Made by a program: the position numbers and the translations under genes
The notes under the pieces: model-generated
Databases searched by the model: none
What the model saw: only the letters and a program-made list of their open reading frames with translations
What the model was told of the DNA's origin: nothing
Shown: piece after piece, positions 60,075 to 64,000 of the stretch
Position numbering within the stretch: the first letter of the stretch is position 1
Layout: each line of letters opens with the position of its first letter
Assembly: GCF_019597925.1 (NCBI RefSeq)
Contig: NZ_CP080442.1
Span: forward strand, 3,177,501 to 3,241,500
Direction of reading: 5' to 3'
Length of the DNA stretch: 64,000 nt
Source: [Clostridium] scindens
Lineage (GTDB): Bacteria > Bacillota > Clostridia > Lachnospirales > Lachnospiraceae

Positions 60075-60756
60075 TGCTCCTTAACCTCCTTTCCAGCATA
60101 TTTACAAGTTTTGTAAATACAAGCACCATAGCAAGGTAGATCAGCGCAACCGCAATCAGAGGCATAAATGCGTCATATGTACGGCTTCTGATAATATCAC
60201 CGCCCTTGGTAAGATCCTGCAGGGCAATGTATCCGGACACGGAAGTCTCCTTTAAGAGAACGATGAACTCATTTCCGAGAGCCGGCAGCACATTCTTGAA
60301 TGCCTGGGGCATGATGATGTACATCATCGTCTGGACATAGTTAAATCCAAGGCTTCTTCCTGCCTCGAATTGCCCGTTATCCACGGACATGATCCCGGAA
60401 CGGAAAATCTCTGCCACATACGCGCCGGAATTAAGGCCAAATGCCATCACTGCCACCAGAACCTTGCTGACATCAGAACTGCCGAATATAACAAAATAAA
60501 TAATCAGCAGCTGTACGACTACAGGAGTTCCGCGGATAACCGTCAGGTACAGTTTGCAGATCGCATTCAAAATGCGAAGTTTTCCCGTCTTATCATAGGT
60601 AGAGCGTACGATTGCCACTAAAAATCCCAGCACGATACCGATGATAACCGCAAAGAATGTTACCTGAAGAGTGACTCCCAGGCCTTCTGCAATATATCTC
60701 CAGCGTTCGTCCGCTATAAAATTGTTATAAAACTTATCCTGTAATGTCGATAACAT
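60064..60756 (-). CDS. polar amino-acid ABC transporter permease (HisM/GlnP type)
   Basis: The 230-residue membrane protein has about five helices: GLGVTLQVTFFAVIIGIVLGF at residue 25, RGTPVVVQLLIIYFVIFG near 75, AYVAEIFRSGIMSVDNGQFEAGRSLG (the EAA loop) near 115 and ALGNEFIVLLKETSVSGYIAL near 165. These are the defining motifs of the HisMQ family. It lies 23 bases after the binding-protein gene and overlaps the ATPase gene. Confidence 0.94.
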   Translation of the reverse strand: MLSTLQDKFYNNFIADERWRYIAEGLGVTLQVTFFAVIIGIVLGFLVAIVRSTYDKTGKLRILNAICKLYLTVIRGTPVVVQLLIIYFVIFGSSDVSKVLVAVMAFGLNSGAYVAEIFRSGIMSVDNGQFEAGRSLGFNYVQTMMYIIMPQAFKNVLPALGNEFIVLLKETSVSGYIALQDLTKGGDIIRSRTYDAFMPLIAVALIYLAMVLVFTKLVNMLERRLRSSDH

Positions 60757-60779
60757 ACCCTACATCCTTATCCTATGAA

Positions 60780-61562
60780 TTATTCTGCCTTGTCAGCAGA
60801 AATGTATTTTGCAACAATCTCGTCGATCTTGCCGGATTCTTTCAGGCTGGCAAGCGCTTCGTTCATCTTCTTAAGCAGGTCGTCGTTGTCTTTTGCAACT
60901 GCGATCGCATACTCTTCTTCTGTAAATGCCTCATCCAGAATCTTAAGGCCATCGGCCTCTGCCACGAACTCTTTTGCAGGCTCTCCGTCGATCACGACTG
61001 CGTCGATCTTATCCTGCGTCAATGCCTGTACCGCTTCGAATCCTTTATTGTAACGCTCAACTTTTGCATCCTCGATGTCATCTGCATAGATGTCGCCTGT
61101 TGTTCCAAGCTGAACACCGATCTTCTTGCCTGTCAGATCATCTGGTCCTGCAATATCGCTGCCTTCTTTAACGATGATTACCTGTGTCGCGGTTGCGTAT
61201 GTATCTGTAAAATCAACATTCTTCTTGCGGTCTTCTGTCACAGTCATTCCTGCTGCGCCAAAATCTGCCTTTCCGCTAGTAACAGCCGGGATAATAGAAT
61301 CAAACGCCATATCCTCGATCTTTACTTCCATTCCCATCTCTTCCCCGATTGCTCTCGCGATATCCGCATCAATGCCGACTACATCGTCGCCTTCGTGGAA
61401 CTCATATGGCGGGAACTCTGCATTTGTCGCCATAACAAGCGTGTCCTTGGAATCTTTCTTAGATTCTTTGGAATCCTTGGAATCATCCTTTGATCCGCAT
61501 GCTGCCAAAGAGAACACGCATGCTGCAACTAATAATACGCTGACTAACTTTTTCAGTTTCAT
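60780..61562 (-). CDS. polar amino-acid ABC transporter substrate-binding lipoprotein
   Basis: The 260-residue product has a lipoprotein signal (MKLKKLVSVLLVAACVFSLAA, Cys at 22) and an Asp/Ser/Lys linker. A SBP_bac_3 fold follows: LVMATNAEFPPYEFHEGDDVVGIDADIARAIG near residue 43, FGAAGMTVTEDRKKNVDFTDTY near 105 and GKKIGVQLGTTGDIYADD near 145. The ligand is probably a polar amino acid or cystine; the residues alone do not decide. A GGCGCA-C-TGCGCC dyad lies 36 bases upstream at 61598-61610. Confidence 0.93.
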   Translation of the reverse strand: MKLKKLVSVLLVAACVFSLAACGSKDDSKDSKESKKDSKDTLVMATNAEFPPYEFHEGDDVVGIDADIARAIGEEMGMEVKIEDMAFDSIIPAVTSGKADFGAAGMTVTEDRKKNVDFTDTYATATQVIIVKEGSDIAGPDDLTGKKIGVQLGTTGDIYADDIEDAKVERYNKGFEAVQALTQDKIDAVVIDGEPAKEFVAEADGLKILDEAFTEEEYAIAVAKDNDDLLKKMNEALASLKESGKIDEIVAKYISADKAE

Positions 61563-61687
61563 AACTTCTTTCCTCCAGTATATTTAATTTACTATTTGGC
61601 GCACTGCGCCTATGAATGCATAAAAATTCAAGCCTAGTACATATTCTATCATGTTTTTCACAAAAAACAAGTATCTTTCTTTATATT

Positions 61688-62515
61688 TTATGCAAGAAAC
61701 GTCTGAACCAATGTGACTACTACGATGATGCCTCCCAGAATGATCCTGTAGTAGCCGAATATTTTAAAGTCATGCTTCTTGATATAGCCCATCAGGAACT
61801 TGATCGCTACGACAGACAAGCCAAAGGATACCAGGCATCCCAGTATCAGCAGGCCGAATTCTGCCCCTGTAAAATGAAATCCAAACTTCACCAGTTTCAG
61901 TAGACTGGCGCCAAACATGGCCGGAATTGCCAGGAAGAATGTAAATTCTGCCGCCACTTCCCTTGACACGCCGATAATCAGAGCGCCTACGATCGTCGCT
62001 CCTGATCTGGACGTACCTGGAATCAGCGCCAGCATCTGGAATACGCCAATCCAGATCAGCATAGAAACGGACAGTTCAGATATCCTCCTTACGGATGGCT
62101 TTCTTCCCGCATTACGGTTTTCTACTATTATAAACAGCACGCCATAGACGATCAGCATAACTGCCACTGGAAACGGCTTATAAAATAGTTCATCCAGAAT
62201 GTCGTTAAACAGAATTCCCACGATGCCAGCCGGAACGGATGCGATCAGCACCTTGATCCACATCTGCCAGGTCAGCATCTTCTGCTTGCTGGTCTTTCTC
62301 GGCGAGAATGGATTCAGCTTGTGGAAATACAGAACCACAACCGCCATTATGGCCCCCAGCTGGATCACCACGTTAAACATCTCCATGAACGCATCGCTCA
62401 TGCTTGGCTTAAGCACGTCTCCCACCAGGATCAGATGCCCGGTACTGCTGACTGGCAGCCATTCCGTAATTCCTTCAACGATTCCAAGAATGATTACTTT
62501 TAATACATCTAACAT
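61688..62515 (-). CDS. uppP: undecaprenyl-diphosphatase (BacA type)
   Basis: UppP recycles the cell-wall lipid carrier by removing a phosphate from undecaprenyl diphosphate. The 275-residue integral membrane protein shows the catalytic motif GIVEGITEWLPVSSTGHLIL at residue 11 and the PGTSRSGATIVGALIIG motif near 165, with about eight helices. AAAAGGAGAG precedes the ATG. It ends 125 bases before the amino-acid transporter promoter region. Confidence 0.96.
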   Translation of the reverse strand: MLDVLKVIILGIVEGITEWLPVSSTGHLILVGDVLKPSMSDAFMEMFNVVIQLGAIMAVVVLYFHKLNPFSPRKTSKQKMLTWQMWIKVLIASVPAGIVGILFNDILDELFYKPFPVAVMLIVYGVLFIIVENRNAGRKPSVRRISELSVSMLIWIGVFQMLALIPGTSRSGATIVGALIIGVSREVAAEFTFFLAIPAMFGASLLKLVKFGFHFTGAEFGLLILGCLVSFGLSVVAIKFLMGYIKKHDFKIFGYYRIILGGIIVVVTLVQTFLA

Positions 62516-62530
62516 ATCTCTCTCCTTTTC

Positions 62531-63361
62531 TTAATCCAGCACATATTCCTCTATGAATCTGGCAACCCCTTCCTCGTCATTGGATAGCGCCACATAGTCT
62601 GCTGCTTCTTTTACCTCTTCTGTTCCGTTTTCCATAGCTACTCCGGTTCCCACCTTCTGCATCATATACAGATCATTGGACCCATCCCCGAAAGCCAGGA
62701 TATTTTCCCTTCTGATGCCAAGTCTTTTCCCCAGATCAATCAATGCATCGCCTTTATTCACGCCCTGCGCATTGACCTCGATATTCTTATCCAGGGCTCC
62801 TGTAACCACGATGCCTGGAATGCTTTTTAGTTCTTCTGCCGCCGCGTCCCGGTCTCCTAAGGATGCGAACAGTCCCTGCATCTTATCCACCGCACGGTTC
62901 TCTGCCTCGAACTTGGCACGTACATCCGGCACCGGCCTTCGGGTCGTCACAATATAGTTAGCCATAGGCGGAGACTCTATATAGCGCTCGACATTCTTAA
63001 GCGCCTCTTCCTGGGCATAGCCGATTCCATCATAGTATATCTCCCGAAGCGTATCATAATGTTCAAAGATTTCCAGAACCTTTCTGGCGATCGGCGCGGA
63101 AACCAGTTTTTCCTCTATGGTCCTGCCAGTCTGGGATTCTACCACTCTTGCTCCGTTGGCTGTAATGGCGTAGCGTATCCCCGGAAAATGGAGCAGTTCG
63201 CATGGTATGCCGCTCAGGGGCCTCCCGGTAGCCGGAAGAACTACGATTCCCTGGGCAATTGCTTTTCTTAGGATCTCCTTTGTATAAGGGGTAAATTCTT
63301 TTTCGGTAGTTAATAGCGTTCCATCCAGATCCAGCCCGATCATTCTGGCCTTAATCTTCAT
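62531..63361 (-). CDS. HAD-superfamily Cof-type sugar-phosphate phosphatase
   Basis: The 276-residue product has HAD motif I GLDLDGTLLTTEKEF near residue 9, motif II in VLPATGRPLSG, a Cof-type C2 cap (residues about 85-190), motif III Lys in NAQGVNKGDALIDLGKRLG and motif IV ILAFGDGSNDLYMMQKVGTGVAMENG. Cof-family enzymes dephosphorylate sugar phosphates or flavin precursors with low specificity. It lies 15 bases upstream of uppP and overlaps the DUF1444-like gene by 11. Confidence 0.92.
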   Translation of the reverse strand: MKIKARMIGLDLDGTLLTTEKEFTPYTKEILRKAIAQGIVVLPATGRPLSGIPCELLHFPGIRYAITANGARVVESQTGRTIEEKLVSAPIARKVLEIFEHYDTLREIYYDGIGYAQEEALKNVERYIESPPMANYIVTTRRPVPDVRAKFEAENRAVDKMQGLFASLGDRDAAAEELKSIPGIVVTGALDKNIEVNAQGVNKGDALIDLGKRLGIRRENILAFGDGSNDLYMMQKVGTGVAMENGTEEVKEAADYVALSNDEEGVARFIEEYVLD

Positions 63362-63932
63362 ATGCCGTTAATTCCTTTCTGTCTTTTGAAAACCGCATTA
63401 ATGTCTTGCTGACCTTATCCTTGCTCTGCTCATAAGCATTTTCCCCATGCTCCACCATCTTTTCCACCACCATCTTCTGGCTTGCCGGAGCAAATAATAT
63501 GGTATCCTTGGCCGGCACCATGATTACCAGGTCATCTTTCAGCTTATCTACGCACACCTGCCAGATATGCTTAAAGCACAGCGCGCTGGCCTCATGATGG
63601 CCATCTGCTATAATGCCGAATCCCCCATACCAGGTATTTGCGATCACGAATTCCACATCCCGGATCAGATTCTCGCAGGAAGCGTGATAGAGTTCCTCGA
63701 TATCGCAATCCGGAGGCAGCATATTATCCTTGAGGACTTCAAATACATCTTCTCCCCTCTTGATCACAAATATAACCGACAGGTCTTCCATAAATGCTAC
63801 CACCGGCGTATCTTTTTCTGAGATGCGCTTCCCATTCAGCGCCTGGCTGTCGGTCAGCTCGCTTTTGACCCAGGGATAGATCTTTTCCTTGATGTTTTCA
63901 TATTTATAATGCTCTTCTTCGTATTTTCTCAT
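63351..63932 (-). CDS. uncharacterised protein, DUF1444/DUF5688-like
   Basis: The 193-residue soluble protein has YPWVKSELTDSQALNGKRI near residue 19, VAFMEDLSVIFVIKRGEDV and IANTWYGGFGIIADGHHEAS near 105, and a charged helical C-terminus. The pattern (an N-terminal strand with PVVAF, a central mixed region and a late VMVPAKDTILFAP segment) resembles DUF5688/DUF1444 proteins common in Lachnospiraceae. No catalytic motif is evident. GAGGAAAAG precedes the ATG. It overlaps the HAD gene, so the two are probably expressed together. Confidence 0.65.
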   Translation of the reverse strand: MRKYEEEHYKYENIKEKIYPWVKSELTDSQALNGKRISEKDTPVVAFMEDLSVIFVIKRGEDVFEVLKDNMLPPDCDIEELYHASCENLIRDVEFVIANTWYGGFGIIADGHHEASALCFKHIWQVCVDKLKDDLVIMVPAKDTILFAPASQKMVVEKMVEHGENAYEQSKDKVSKTLMRFSKDRKELTAYED

Positions 63933-64000
63933 TGTCTTTTCCTCTCAATCATACATTCTATGTTCTATTCTAACAAAATTTGCTTTATAAAGCAATTTGT

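Noticed and set aside
61598..61610. GGCGCA-C-TGCGCC dyad as an operator of the amino-acid ABC operon
   Set aside because: It is a perfect but short dyad seen only once; no matching promoter elements or regulator gene are adjacent, so it is mentioned only in the gene entry.
1..64000. tRNA or rRNA genes, CRISPR arrays, prophage or integrative-element modules
   Set aside because: I saw no cloverleaf with a TTC-arm consensus, no regularly spaced repeats, and no integrase, phage structural or conjugation genes; the only mobile gene is the IS4-type transposase.

Overview
The window looks like a chromosomal segment of a gut-type Lachnospiraceae (Clostridium scindens-like Firmicute). The basis is AGGAGG-type ribosome sites throughout, many lipoprotein ABC importers, a stand-alone piece that resembles the Stickland enzyme PrdA, corrinoid methyltransferases, BaiCD-type flavin reductases and several genes typical of that family. 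The species assignment is inference. There are no rRNA or tRNA genes and no CRISPR array or prophage that I can see; the only mobile element is one IS4-family insertion.

Region 1 (1-6074, minus) is a housekeeping run: ispD (cut by the window edge), the t6A genes tsaD, tsaB and tsaE with rimI, RNase Z, and a threonine-aldolase-like gene inserted among them. Region 2 (6221-19013) holds a glyoxalase, an FMN-riboswitch-controlled ribU, an ornithine-cyclodeaminase-like gene behind a textbook MerR promoter, a dicarboxylate/amino-acid symporter, a cysteine-desulfidase-family gene, yitT, tex, and a plus-strand lipid-type set (TetR, diacylglycerol kinase, glycerophosphodiesterase, PAP2, hemerythrin). 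Region 3 (19076-26723) has a SfsA-MutY fusion, two poorly known genes, an ABC-F ATPase, and an IS4 element that sits inside the loop of a terminator hairpin. Region 4 (26753-30292) is a flavin reductase plus short-chain dehydrogenase cassette divergent from a TetR-like gene.

Region 5 (30321-38545, minus) is a B12-centred operon: a cobalamin riboswitch and terminator lead a CobW/COG0523 GTPase, two corrinoid proteins, four UroD/MtaA-family methyltransferase-like proteins (one split by a -1 frameshift in an A7 run, one without the zinc motif) and a RamA-type corrinoid activator. Region 6 (38615-45385, minus) combines a ribose-type ABC importer, a PfkB kinase, two tandem ADP-ribosylglycohydrolase-family proteins and a pseudouridine-5'-phosphate-glycosidase-like protein. 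It reads as an uptake, phosphorylation and glycosidic-cleavage route for an unidentified ribosyl or nucleoside-like compound, and is the best candidate here for an undescribed system.

Region 7 (46294-59233) is a sugar-acid catabolic locus controlled by a SorC-type regulator. It contains UlaG, UlaE and AraD/UlaF homologues, but an ABC importer and an FGGY kinase take the place of the ascorbate PTS. It also has paired SnoaL-like proteins, a short-chain dehydrogenase, a metallo-beta-lactamase-fold hydrolase and an FG-GAP-like protein. Matching palindromes sit exactly 47 bp upstream of each candidate -10 box in both transcription units and in the regulator's own promoter. The ABC ATPase of this locus is interrupted by a -1 shift in a G8 run. 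Region 8 (59328-63932) holds a polar amino-acid ABC transporter, undecaprenyl-diphosphatase, a HAD phosphatase and a DUF1444-like protein.
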